Assembly (NCBI RefSeq): GCF_000372725.1
Contig: NW_005194878.1
Location: 54,309-118,308, forward strand
Length of the DNA: 64,000 nt
DNA from: Emiliania huxleyi CCMP1516
Lineage: Eukaryota > Haptophyta > Isochrysidales > Noelaerhabdaceae
Reading direction: 5' to 3'
The position numbers were made by a program, and so were the translations under genes. Position 1 is the stretch's first letter. Each line of letters starts with the position of its first letter. This document shows positions 48,422 through 57,670 of this stretch, one piece after another. The notes beneath the pieces were generated by a model. That model searched no databases, was not told the origin of the DNA, and was given only the letters and a program-made list of their open reading frames with translations.

Positions 48422-49909
48422 ATGAAGCAGCCCCTGCTCGACGCTGAGAAGGAAGGCTCGCTCGGAGCCGAGTTCCTCGACATGGCTGGCACAGCCGTCC
48501 AGCTCTCCTCCACAAAGATTGTCCGAATTCTGCTCACCACCATCGACGCAGCGTTCCTCGGTCACCTCGGTACGAAGCAGTTGGCAGCAGTGGCGCTCTC
48601 GGCGCAGCTGCAGGGCGTCCCGTCTGCCGCGATCCAGTTCACCATCCAGGCCGTGACGACGCTAGCCTCCCAGGCTCGCGGCGCTGGCAACCGTCCGCTT
48701 GTCGGCGAATGGCTGCAGACTGCACTCATCGTGGCGGTGGTCGGCTCCATCCCGACGATGCTGCTCTTCTACAATGTCCATCGCGTCGTCGCTATCACGA
48801 TGGCGGATAAGGAGGTGGTGGAGTACGCGCGGCTGTTCAGCGAGATGATGGCCTGGTCGCTGCTGCCTCAGTACCTCTACGTCGCCTTAACGTCTTGGTT
48901 CGCGACCATCGGCGTCATGATGCCCGCGACCTTTGCCACCTGCGTGACGGTGGTGGCAAACGCCCTCTTCAACTGGTTCTTCATCTACGGCTATGGCTCA
49001 TTCGAGGGGCTGGGGTTCGTCGGCTCGCCGCTCGCCACCGTCGCCTCCTCTTACCTGCAGCTCCTCGTCTTCTGCGGCTACGCCGTTGTCATCAAGGGCT
49101 ACCACAAAGAGTACTGGGCCGGGTGGAGCCGGAAGGCCGCCAGCTCCAGCCGCATTGTCACATTCCTGGAGCTTGGATTACCGACGGCCATGTCCGCTCT
49201 CGTCGATTGGGCGGCCGGCGCTCTGGCGGGCTCGTTCGCCGGCTTGGCTGGAGTGACGGTCGCTGCCGCCCAAAATGTGCTGACTGGACTCTTCGCTCTC
49301 TCCTACTCCACTGTCTCGGGCTTCTCGACTGCTACTCAGATTCGGCTCGCTCGCTACTTGGGCGAGGGGAAGCCGCAGGCCGCGAAACGCATCCTCGCGA
49401 TTGGCTCAGCGACGATGCTGATCGGCGCCGTGCTCCTCTGCGCCGTCATCGCGGTGTACCACGACAGCGTGTGGAAGATTTGGACCTCGGATCCGGAATT
49501 GGTGGTGCTCTGCGACAAGGCCTTGTTTGCATTCATGGCTAGCGTCGTTATGTGCTACGTGCGATTCATGCTGACCGTGGTCAGCGTCTCGCTCGGCCCG
49601 AAGGAGGCGCGCGTCAACCTGATCGCGAACACTGTCGCCTCCTGGGGCATCTACATCCCGCTCGCCTATCTCATGCCGATCTCATGGGGCTGGGGCCTCT
49701 CCGGCTTCTGGTGGAGCGACTTTTATGGCGAGGTGTTCAAGGTTGCATGCCTTGGGTGGTGCGTGATGAATGTCGACTGGGAGCAGGCTGCTCGCGACGC
49801 GCAGGCCAAGGCTGCCGTGAGCAGAGGCGCGTCGCGGACTGAGTACAGCACTCTGAGCGACATCGGCGCGCGAGCCATGCCAAGTCTTCGAGCCAGCAAG
49901 GTGGCGTGA
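48422..49909 (+). CDS. MATE-family multidrug/organic cation efflux transporter
   Basis: 495 residues, single exon, complete. Two-lobed MATE fold with about 12 helices. Near the N-terminus IDAAFLGHLGTKQLAAVALS matches the first-helix signature (D..f.G.lG...LaA..l); later GLPTAMSALVDWAA and TQIRLARYLGEGKPQAAKR correspond to the second-lobe repeat. Expected role: proton- or sodium-coupled export of organic cations, flavonoid-like compounds or toxins across plasma or vacuolar membrane. The short acidic N-terminus (MKQPLLDAEKEG) recalls plant MATE proteins. No introns, unlike the MFS transporter at 2.5 kb. Confidence 0.9.
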   Translation: MKQPLLDAEKEGSLGAEFLDMAGTAVQLSSTKIVRILLTTIDAAFLGHLGTKQLAAVALSAQLQGVPSAAIQFTIQAVTTLASQARGAGNRPLVGEWLQTALIVAVVGSIPTMLLFYNVHRVVAITMADKEVVEYARLFSEMMAWSLLPQYLYVALTSWFATIGVMMPATFATCVTVVANALFNWFFIYGYGSFEGLGFVGSPLATVASSYLQLLVFCGYAVVIKGYHKEYWAGWSRKAASSSRIVTFLELGLPTAMSALVDWAAGALAGSFAGLAGVTVAAAQNVLTGLFALSYSTVSGFSTATQIRLARYLGEGKPQAAKRILAIGSATMLIGAVLLCAVIAVYHDSVWKIWTSDPELVVLCDKALFAFMASVVMCYVRFMLTVVSVSLGPKEARVNLIANTVASWGIYIPLAYLMPISWGWGLSGFWWSDFYGEVFKVACLGWCVMNVDWEQAARDAQAKAAVSRGASRTEYSTLSDIGARAMPSLRASKVA

Positions 49910-50449
49910 GGACCCCGCCTCTCTCGCTCTGAACTAGCGCGCGGCCCCATGGCCCATGCATGAGTGGGGGCTCGCAGAATTGGGTAACTGCCAACCGACA
50001 GTGGGCGGCGATTTGAGCATAAAACCGGGAGCGGGACCGGGGACGCCAGCTGCCTGCGAAGAGGTATCTCGAGGTTCTCGAGGTTGGCCACGCGTTGGGT
50101 AGGGCGACAAGCGCGAGGTATGTGTTGTGGCTAAGTACCAATTTTTCGCAGGAGCGTCACACACACAGGAACGTGGGATCGCATTCACGATGTCACAGGA
50201 CGACTCGGGACCCCCCCCGCCCCCCTCCCCCCGCCCTCTCCCCCAACACACACACACACACCACACCACCACGCCGCCGCCCCCAGACAAGCAGATCGCG
50301 CGCAAGCCGCAAGCCTTCCCACACGACCGAACCTGTGCGCTCAGAGACCACCCCCCTTTCAGACAACCACGGAGCCTATGCGTTCTTCCTCTTGATGGTG
50401 CGCTCTGTTGGTCCGCGCGGCCCGGATCCCTTCTGGCAAGAAGATCACG

Positions 50450-51617
50450 CAAAACCTGCCCTTTGCTCTGGACAGCTGCGTCGCCCGGGTGATCCTGCAT
50501 AGCCATCGCCACTGCCTCGGGAGCGCCCGCAATCACAGCGCGCTGCCTGCGTGCGAGCGCTGCGGCGTCGCCGCCGAAGCACAAATTGACCAGCACCGCG
50601 CAGCCAGTCTGCTGCATGCACGCATGCTGCGGGTGAGCCTGCAGCGCCGCCACAGCCACCTCGATACCGCCCGCGTCTGCTGCGCGCTGCTTGCGTGCGA
50701 GCGCTGCGGCGCCGGTGCCGAAGCACATGCTGGCCATCGCCTGGCAGCCACACTGCTGCACGCGCGCCACCTGCGGGTGCGCTCGCATCGCCGCCACAGC
50801 CACCTCGATGCTGCCCGCGTCTGCTGCGCGCTGGATGCGTGCGAGCGCTGCGGCGCCGGTGCCGAAGCACATGCTGGCCATCGCCTGGCAGCCACACTGC
50901 TGCACGCGCGCCACCTGCGGGTGCGCTCGCATCGCCGCCACAGCCACCTCGATGCCGCCCGCGTCTGCTGCGCGCTGGATGCGTGCGAGCCCTGCGCCGG
51001 GGGTGCGGTGGCACACGTTGACTATCGCCCAGCAGCCATACTGCTGCACACCCACCGCCTGCGGGTGAGCCGGCAGCGCCGCCACAACCAACTCCATCGC
51101 GCCCGCGCCTGCTGCGCGCTGTTTGCGTGCGATTCCTGCGGCGTCGGTGCCAAAGCACACGCTGCCCACTACCCGGCAGCATTCCTCCTGCACACCCGCC
51201 ACCTCTGGGTGCGCCTGCAGCGCCGCCACAGCCAACTCGATCGCGCCCGCGTCTGCTGCGCGCTGCGTACGTGCGAGCGCTGCGGCGTCGCTGCATAGAT
51301 ACGCACACGTTGGCCATCGCCCCGCAGCCATTCTGCTGCACACCCACCACCTGCGGGTGAGCCTGCAGCGCCGCCACGATCGCCTCGATCGCGCCCGTAT
51401 CCGCCGCAGGTTGCCTGTTCTGCGCCTCTAAGCACAGCTCAGCCAACCGCCCGCAGGCCACAAGCGCGACGCGACTGACCGACGCGTGCGCCCGCAGCGC
51501 CGCCACCGCCGCCGCCACGCCCATCGCCCGCACCTCCGCAACGCTCGGTGGCGCAGCAGCGGGGACATAAGCAGCAGAATGGCTGGAGCCGCCGCCGCTG
51601 GAGCCGCCGCCGCTGGA

Positions 51618-51649
<32 letters not shown>

Positions 51650-52240
51650 TCGGCGCAGCGTGGCGCTGCCGCTTGGGTGCCGGGCCGGCGCTCGCACTCC
51701 CCTCCGCCGAGTTCTTGCGCACGGCCGCCACCACCTCGGCCCCCATCTCCATCTCGACCTCGATCACGTACGCCGGGTACATCTGGCGCGACTCGTACAC
51801 CACGTGCACGATGGAGGCGTCGCACCCGTTCTCGCCTCCGCCGGAGAGGAAGGGGCGGTGCGGCCCGCCGCGCACGCTGTCGTAGAGGAGTCGGGGAGGG
51901 CCCTCGACGCGCACGTCCGCATCCGCATCGCCCTCGTCTCCGCGCTGATGCGCTGCATCTCTTGCTGCGAGCCGAGGGCGGCCTTCACGATGAGCAGCTG
52001 CACGCGGCTCCCGCCCGAGCCGGAGACGCGGTGCGCATACCGGCCGCCGATCGGGTAGGACGGGTCCTCCGCGAGGTAGATGCCCTGGCCGTAAAAGCCG
52101 CCCTTGGAGAAGCGCGCAATGGGCGTACGCGCGCCACAGCTTCTTGTTCTGCACGCGCTGCACGCGGCTCAGCCTTGCGCTCGGGCTCCGCGCCAGCAGC
52201 GTCTTTCTTGATGAGCAGCGCCTCGTTGCTCGTCGGGGAA
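50450..52240 (-). pseudogene. PARP-like catalytic domain fused to armadillo-type repeats, frame-interrupted
   Basis: Minus strand. RVQNKKLWRAYA (about 52150) and GGFYGQGIYLAEDPSYPIGG then LLIVKAALG (about 52110-51990) are hallmarks of a PARP catalytic domain; YDSVRGG, IVHVVYESRQMYPAYVIEV and EMEMGAEVV continue it. A Gly/Ser linker follows, then about eight roughly 42-residue armadillo-like units (ALAR.QRAADAGGIEVAVAA, LQAHPQVA.VQQ.GC.A...CFG). Frame changes occur near 52110, 51950 and 51300. The segment that should hold the NAD-binding HG(T) between KKLW and GQGIY seems missing, and the usual catalytic Glu position is not Glu. Either decaying, or a divergent mono-ADP-ribosyltransferase in poorly assembled sequence. 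The end of the coding region is unclear (between about 49.93 and 50.45 kb). Confidence 0.55.
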
Positions 52241-52332
52241 CGTCATCGGCACCTGTGAAGGCCGGAGTCGCACGAGATTTGTTTTGGGAAAGGAAAGAGA
52301 GAGACAGAGAGAGAGAGAGATCACTGTGTCGG

Positions 52333-52635
52333 ATGGTGGACGAGAATAATTTCACTCGTCTGGGTAGAAACGCAGATACTTATTTCTTCAATAGGAAGAG
52401 GGGCTCGAAGATGGACTGGAGTAAGGCCTTTGAGGTAGCCAAGGCAACGGGAAGGGTGATGGGGCTTCATCCCTCCAAAATAGGTGCGTCTATCAAGGAG
52501 CTATGCCGAGAGGACAGGTGGATACTATGTCGATGCGCGGCCATCACGGAAGATTGGGAGGAGAGAGGAGAGGATGAGGGTCTATGTCTATGCCCGAGTT
52601 CATTTCATATAAGGGTCTATGCTTCATTAGAGTAG
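52333..52635 (+). CDS. Unknown ORF in lower-GC island, first frame
   Basis: About 100 residues from MVDENNFTRLGRNADTYFFN, with MDWSKAFEVAKATGRVMGLH, HPSKIGASIKELCREDRWIL and ERGEDEGLCLC. The AT-richer codon use differs sharply from neighbouring genes. GLHPSKIG is faintly like the GL.P..IG stretch of tyrosine recombinases, but catalytic residues were not identified and I do not assign it. It overlaps the next frame by about 50 bp. Origin by transfer or from a mobile element is possible. Confidence 0.4.
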   Translation: MVDENNFTRLGRNADTYFFNRKRGSKMDWSKAFEVAKATGRVMGLHPSKIGASIKELCREDRWILCRCAAITEDWEERGEDEGLCLCPSSFHIRVYASLE

Positions 52636-53216
52636 AGTGTGATGGGGGGGATGTCGGGAGAAGGGAGGAGGATAGGAGAGAGGTAGAGCTGAATGTGGTC
52701 CTACACGAGGCAAGCGCGCCGACAAGACTACGAGTGGGGGAGATCCGACTGCGGTGGGGACATCTCTATGGGTCGACGTGTGGAGACAATGGGGACTTCA
52801 AAGTGCTCCCGGTGTCGTTCAAGCCGGACCAGGTGGCGGAGGAGGCGGGAAGGGAGGTGGAGAGTGAGGAGGAGGAGGAAGATGGGGAAAGCAGGGTGGT
52901 CTCGGGGTCGGGAGGGTCGAGCATGATTGACCACGTGTTCGTGAACGAAGCCTACAGGGTACAGGTGACGTGGGCGGGGATGCATGCGCCTCTTTCCGGA
53001 AGGTGCAACTACCACAAAGTTCTATGCCATCAAATTCGAGTTATCGGGGGCGGGGGAGCAGGGGAGACTACGGTGAGGGCGAAATTGACAGATATGGAGG
53101 ATTGGAGGCGATTCAGATCAAGGGAAGCTCGGAGTAACGGTATAAGTCACAAGGATCATCAACTCGTTCAGTTAAAATTTGGGTCACGACGAAGCAGCAA
53201 TCAGGTCTGCATTTAA
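52584..53216 (+). CDS. Unknown ORF in lower-GC island, second frame
   Basis: 210 residues from MSMPEFISYKGLCFIRVECD. Internal features: a Glu-rich acidic stretch (REVESEEEEEDGE) and globular-looking text such as GHLYGSTCGDNGDFKVLPVS and SSMIDHVFVNEAYRVQVTWA. No family recognised. Same unusual composition as the overlapping preceding frame, and the two may belong to one locus. A further open frame continues to about 53650 with Arg/Ser-rich sequence that I do not trust. Confidence 0.4.
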   Translation: MSMPEFISYKGLCFIRVECDGGDVGRREEDRREVELNVVLHEASAPTRLRVGEIRLRWGHLYGSTCGDNGDFKVLPVSFKPDQVAEEAGREVESEEEEEDGESRVVSGSGGSSMIDHVFVNEAYRVQVTWAGMHAPLSGRCNYHKVLCHQIRVIGGGGAGETTVRAKLTDMEDWRRFRSREARSNGISHKDHQLVQLKFGSRRSSNQVCI

Positions 53217-53898
53217 GTCGACTGTGGCAACGGTGATTGACACTGTTGATGAGTGCAACTGTGGCGTGCTTGCCACCCAAGCGAGTGTAGGCCCGACTCG
53301 CGTCGGGTGCTATTTCCTCATCGTCATCGCTACGGCGGGGGCGGGGGGGTTTTACCGGAGCACCGGACTACTCGTTGGGATAGTTGCTAGATCGCTCGAT
53401 AATCGCGATCGGTCGCTCGGGCGCATAGTCGTGCGGCGTCAGCGACTCAATCGCCAGTTGCCCTTATCTTTGACGGTGGATTCAAGGAGGTCTTTGCGTG
53501 GGGTTCAGCTGAGCTTAGGCCGTTCCGGGCATCGACCTTCCATCATACTACCTCAAAGGTCGAGCGTGGGGAGGCTCAGCAGCCCACCACAGGGAGGTTT
53601 CGTCAGTCTCGGCGTCGCATCTGCCGCGCCGGACGGACCGAAGGGGTAGAGGCTAGCGCTCTCTAGCGAGAGAAGCGCAATACTCAAGACAATGATTACT
53701 ACATCATGCACGACCTCGAGCGTGCAACGCCGCACAGTGCTCAGGGTTCGAGCAGGTGCAGGCGAGTGGAGGGGCCCCTGGCAGAGTAGAAAAATCGGGC
53801 GTGTTTGTGGATCGGTGGACCGGCACGGCAGCAGCGCCGGCGACAAGCCGCTCGATCTCATCCTCATGCCCGACCTTGGGACCCTTTGCCTTGCCGAA
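53217..53898. other. Intergenic, nothing firmly recognised
   Basis: Transition from the lower-GC island to the GC-rich acyltransferase gene. A frame at 53692-53898 is continuous with the acyltransferase and could be 5' coding or leader sequence, but shows no conserved features. Confidence 0.4.
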
Positions 53899-55640
53899 AT
53901 GGCCTTCTTCAGCCTCGATCTGGCGGCGCTCCCGGACGAGCTCTATGACGACGCCGTCCCAGACGAGAAGTGGTTCGATCGGGCGCAAAAGGTTGGGCCC
54001 GGCGGCTTCGCTGCCGGCTCGCTGAGCGCCGTGTCGCCACTCGCGCTCGGCCCACACCTCGAGCGGATCATCAACATCCCGCTCTACCTCACGCTGAACT
54101 GGCTTCCGTTCGTGCTCCCGCTGTGCGCCGGCGGGCTCTACGGCTGGATTGGGCTGCTCGTGCTGGCGGTCGCCCTCGGCGTCGGCTCATATGCCCAGAA
54201 CCTCGTCTCGCCGTCCGCAGAGCGTCAGCGGGCTGGTACGTCTTCACCGAGCGGAACAACCAGAAGTACCTCTCGATGCGCGTCGTGTGGCCGGCCTCGT
54301 TTGAACAGATCCGCGGCAGCCAGCACTGCATCTTTGCCGCGATCCCGCACGGCGCCGCGCCGCTGGGCATCACTTGCTACCCGCTCTGGTCGCGGCTGGG
54401 CGGCGCGCTGTGTCACTGGACGACCGCGCCGGTGGTGCTGCAGATCCCTCTGGTCGGGTACGTGCTCCGCACGATCGGCTACATTCCCGCAAAGGGCAAG
54501 GAGATGAGTAAAGCGCTCGAGCGGCGCGAGAGCGTCGGCGTCGTGCTGGACGGGATCGCGGGCATGTTCCAGTCGGACGAGCGGGTGGAGAAGGCGTGGG
54601 TGAAAAAGCGCAAGGCGATCGTGGCCATCGCCCTCAAGGCGGGCTTGTTGGATCTCGGGTAATCTCGGGTAATCTCGGGTAATCTCGGGTAATCTCGGGT
54701 AATCTCGCCTCCTCCGTAAAGGGCGTGCCGCTGACATCTCGGCCCAGTCTCGGCCAATCATGGCCAATCTCGGCCAATCTCGGCTCATCTCGCCCAAAGG
54801 CGGGCGTGCCGATCGTCCCCGTCTACGGCTTTGGGCGCCCCCGGACTTCTCCGAGAGCGGCTCGCCACGAGAGCCCCAGCAGACGGCTCGCGGAACCGTC
54901 CTCTAGGCCAGCCGCTGCCTTTGGACGTCGAGCAGTCTCGGTCAATCTCGGGTAATCTCGGGCAATCTCGCCCCCCTAGGCACTCCTCCCTGTGGACGGT
55001 CGTGGCCGACCCGTTCCGCATCCTCGAGCGCCTCTCGGTCGCGCTCGACGTCGCGCTCTGCCCCTTTTACGGCGAGATTGCCCGAGATTGCCCGAGGTTG
55101 CCCGAGGTTGCTCGACGTCGCGCTCTGCCCCTTTTACGGCGAGATTGCCCGAGATTGCCCGAGGTTGCCCGAGGTTGCTCGACGTCGCGCGCTGCCGATT
55201 TTACGCCGCGATTCGCAGCCACGGCACTGCCACGACTCTGCCGCGACACTGCCACGACTCTGCCACAACACTGCCCCCTTGCCCGGCATTGCCCCGGCAT
55301 TGCCCCGACAAGTTGCCACGGACCGGCGCCCGCCGAAACAGTCCCGAACGCCCGGCCTGCGCAGGTCGGTGGGGCTGGCCGGTCGGCCCCCCGCGCAGGG
55401 TCGCGGTGTGCACCGCCCTCGGCGCGCCGATCGAGTACCACGCACCGATCGAGTACCACGAACCACCTTGCGGAGCGTCTTGCAAACGACACGCTGAAGT
55501 GTAGGTGCCCACGGGTGGACAGGCCCTCAAAGCAGCTGGTTGACGAGTACCACGCAAAGCTGCTCGACGGCTACACGCTCCTCTTCGAGCAGCACAAGGC
55601 CGCGTTCGGCTGGGGCCAAAAGGAGCTCAAGTTTGTGTAG
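53899..55640 (+). CDS. Diacylglycerol acyltransferase type 2-like (DGAT2/MBOAT-unrelated), multi-exon
   Basis: ER membrane acyltransferase, expected to esterify diacylglycerol or a related acceptor with acyl-CoA. From MAFFSLDLAALPDELYDD, two hydrophobic segments (NIPLYLTLNWLPFVLPLCAG, GLLVLAVALGVGSYA) form the usual hairpin. After a frame change near 54220 come YVFTERNNQKYLSMRVVWP and CIFAAIPHGAAPLG (PHG catalytic motif, His present), IPLVGYVLRTIGYIPA and VVLDGIAGMF (the GG..E-like loop). The exon ends at 54638. Intron 54639-54799 is flanked by AAGGCGGGC; the exon from 54800 reads VPIVPVYGFG; the next, from 54980, reads HSSLWTVVADPF. Later pieces: LGAPIEY near 55420 and QLVDEYHAKLLDGYTLLFEQ to the stop at 55640. 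Donors are mostly GC and introns are filled with 10-bp arrays. The 5' frame change may be an error or a tiny intron. Confidence 0.65.
54656..54977 (+). repeat. 10-bp arrays in acyltransferase introns (ATCTCGGGTA type)
   Basis: Five perfect TAATCTCGGG units at 54659-54708, diverged ATCTCGGCC-type units at 54735-54792, and a third small run at 54937-54972 in the next intron. All read ATCTCGG on the coding strand. Confidence 0.9.
55071..55190 (+). repeat. Duplicated exon-edge plus decamer array (GAGATTGCCC)
   Basis: The exon segment CTCGACGTCGCGCTCTGCCC-CTTTTACGGC followed by GAGATTGCCC and GAGGTTGCCC decamers is present twice in full and a third time in part, as at 4138-4265 in the MFS gene. 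The decamer reads ATCTCGGGCA on the opposite strand. Confidence 0.85.
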
Positions 55641-55867
55641 CCCGCTTGCGGTGCGTATCGCGCCACACTCTCTGAGCGCTCATCGCGATCTTAGAGAAAC
55701 GGTGAAGGGAACGGTGTGCGAGGGTCGCCCCTTGCCCCACCACTTTGTGTGTGTGGAGAAATTTACCTTGCCTTACCTTACCTTAGATCCTAGCCGCCCT
55801 GTCGCTCTGTCACCCGAATAAGACAGCGACCTCAGCGACTGTGGAGCACGACCACCGACGACGACGC

Positions 55868-56305
55868 TCATTGCACCGGCTTGACGCCCTTTCCAGCGTT
55901 CCATTCTTCCACCTGCGTTACAAAACGGCGATCGTGAGTATGCCCGAAACGGCGAGCGCGTGCGGCCTCCTCAGCGCGTGATCCGTGAGATCGCGTTCCG
56001 TGAGAGAGCGAGGCTGTAGAGAACGCCGAGCGGTACATCACTACCGGCGGCGCCTCTCTCGGCGTGAAGGCCTTAGCCTTGCGGTGCTCTGGCGGAGGCG
56101 GGTACAGCCTCGGCCTCAGATCTGAAGGCGCGGTGGCGGTCAGCACGCGGGAGTATCGAGGGTGCGAGGCGTGCGCGCACAGAGAACGTAGCCGATCGAT
56201 CCAGCGACTCCCCAGGCCGCGAGGCTCATCCGTGTGAGCTCCCAGAAGCGAAAGGCCTCGGGCAGCATTGCGCAAGCCGGGCGCCGCCTTCCCAGGCGCT
56301 CTCAA
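55868..56305 (-). CDS. Hypothetical protein, probable terminal exon
   Basis: Minus-strand frame with no ATG in its first 89 codons; the only good one is at 56038 (MYRSAFSTASLSHGTRSHGS). The C-terminal 60 residues, including EEAARARRFGHTHDRRFVTQ and EEWNAGKGVKPVQ-stop, look genuinely coding. The stretch before it (PRLYPPPPEHRKAKAFTPRE) also looks protein-like, so the gene probably begins in an upstream exon. Basic, Arg/His-rich; no family recognised. Confidence 0.4.
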   Translation of the reverse strand: MRAPGKAAPGLRNAARGLSLLGAHTDEPRGLGSRWIDRLRSLCAHASHPRYSRVLTATAPSDLRPRLYPPPPEHRKAKAFTPREAPPVVMYRSAFSTASLSHGTRSHGSRAEEAARARRFGHTHDRRFVTQVEEWNAGKGVKPVQ

Positions 56306-56545
56306 AAAAAAGAGAAAAAACCGCCGAACCGAAAATCGCTCCTCATCGCAAACCCCTTTCCGGAAGCCGACTTGTTTTTCTCATTCCAAGAGCACCACGC
56401 TTGGAGCGCCGCCACTACCAGTACGGACCCGTTAGGGCGGTAGGGCGGCAAGAGCCCGCGAGGCGCGCCGGGGCAGTCGACCTCAGGCTGCCCGCTTTCC
56501 GCCCGTTGCCCGGCATCGCGAGCGCGCGCTAGGTCGGCTCGGTCG

Positions 56546-57670
56546 ATGCAAAGCACTGCCGACTTGACCGACACGTGGTGCTGCGGCGCCACGCCCTTGC
56601 TATTCTCCATTGTCAACGGCCCATCGGAAACCCTCGCAAAGCTCGACCGCGACTATCCGTCGCTGGCAAAAATGGCGGCCGACGGTGGCGCCTACGACCC
56701 GCCGCAGCTCAACCCGGCTCAGACCTTTGTCAGCTGCTGCCTCGGGCTGCCATGGCCCGATTCGTGCAATCTCGGCACGGTGAATTGGTTCTCGCACCGG
56801 TCGCCGCTATGCGCGCTGTGCCCCGCCGCCGTTTGTCTGGGCTACATGAAGTGCTGCTTTGGGTTCACCGAGCTGTCGCTGCTGGAGAGCGGAGACGAGG
56901 TCTTCATCGAGATGCTCCAGCGAGGCGTGGCACCGGAACAGTGCCCGGAGCGGCTAAAGGGCCTCTACTGGATGCAAGACAACCTCGCCAACGAGGTGCT
57001 AGTCACGTGGCAGGATGCCTACTGGCAGCCGGCGACAGCGACGGCGCCATTTCTCGGCACCAAGGACCTCGGCCTCAACTTCACGCGGGACCCGACCTGC
57101 TTTGGAGTGTGGAACGGCCCGCCCTTCTCCCCGATCACGTGCCCGCCGGTTGGCTGCTGCCCCTGCCTCTGCCTCCCCTGCTGGGCCGTCGCCCCGTGCG
57201 GCTCCGCCCGCAGTCTGCCCGGCTGCTGCCTGCGCCGCACGCCAATGACGATGGTGTCGTCCCCGGATCAGCGGTGGATCGACATTGGGACAGGCAACTA
57301 CATCTTCATCCCGACTGCGGGTGAGACGCTCGTCGCGCCGGGCGGAGAGCCGGTCGCCTTTGACGCGGCGCAGGACCTCCTTCGCGTCTCGTTCTACCCC
57401 GAGCAGGGCCTGTCGAGCATCAACTACCAGTACCGCGTGCGGAGGGTGGCGCATCTCTCAGAGAGCGGGGCGCTGGTCAAGACGGAGGCGTGGGATGATC
57501 TGGTGGCGAAGGTTCGCGCGACGAATGAGACGCCCGGCTGCCTGGGCGACCGCTGCTACTGTAACCTGCCGCTCGAGCAGCGGCTGCAAAACTCGCTCCT
57601 CTACCAAAACGACAGGCAGTTCTTCCGGCTGCCACCGAGGCCGGCGTCCATGGCGCTTGGCCGCGGCTGA
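56546..57670 (+). CDS. Cys-rich protein of unknown function
   Basis: 374 residues, single exon, clean frame. About 25 Cys, clustered in CPPVGCCPCLCLPCWAVAPC (about residues 202-221), which may be membrane-associated or palmitoylated, and in CLGYMKCCFGFTE. No signal peptide at the start (MQSTADLTDTWCCGATPLLF). The middle holds YWMQDNLANEVLVTWQDAYW; the C-terminal third (DQRWIDIGTGNYIFIPTAGE, SFYPEQGLSSINYQYRVRRV) looks beta-rich and globular. No family recognised. It could be a lineage-specific scaffold or a divergent member of a cysteine-cluster membrane family. Confidence 0.65.
   Translation: MQSTADLTDTWCCGATPLLFSIVNGPSETLAKLDRDYPSLAKMAADGGAYDPPQLNPAQTFVSCCLGLPWPDSCNLGTVNWFSHRSPLCALCPAAVCLGYMKCCFGFTELSLLESGDEVFIEMLQRGVAPEQCPERLKGLYWMQDNLANEVLVTWQDAYWQPATATAPFLGTKDLGLNFTRDPTCFGVWNGPPFSPITCPPVGCCPCLCLPCWAVAPCGSARSLPGCCLRRTPMTMVSSPDQRWIDIGTGNYIFIPTAGETLVAPGGEPVAFDAAQDLLRVSFYPEQGLSSINYQYRVRRVAHLSESGALVKTEAWDDLVAKVRATNETPGCLGDRCYCNLPLEQRLQNSLLYQNDRQFFRLPPRPASMALGRG

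Noticed and set aside
52333-52635. Tyrosine recombinase remnant
   Set aside because: Only a faint GL.P..IG resemblance was seen; catalytic Arg, His and Tyr could not be placed, so no assignment was made.
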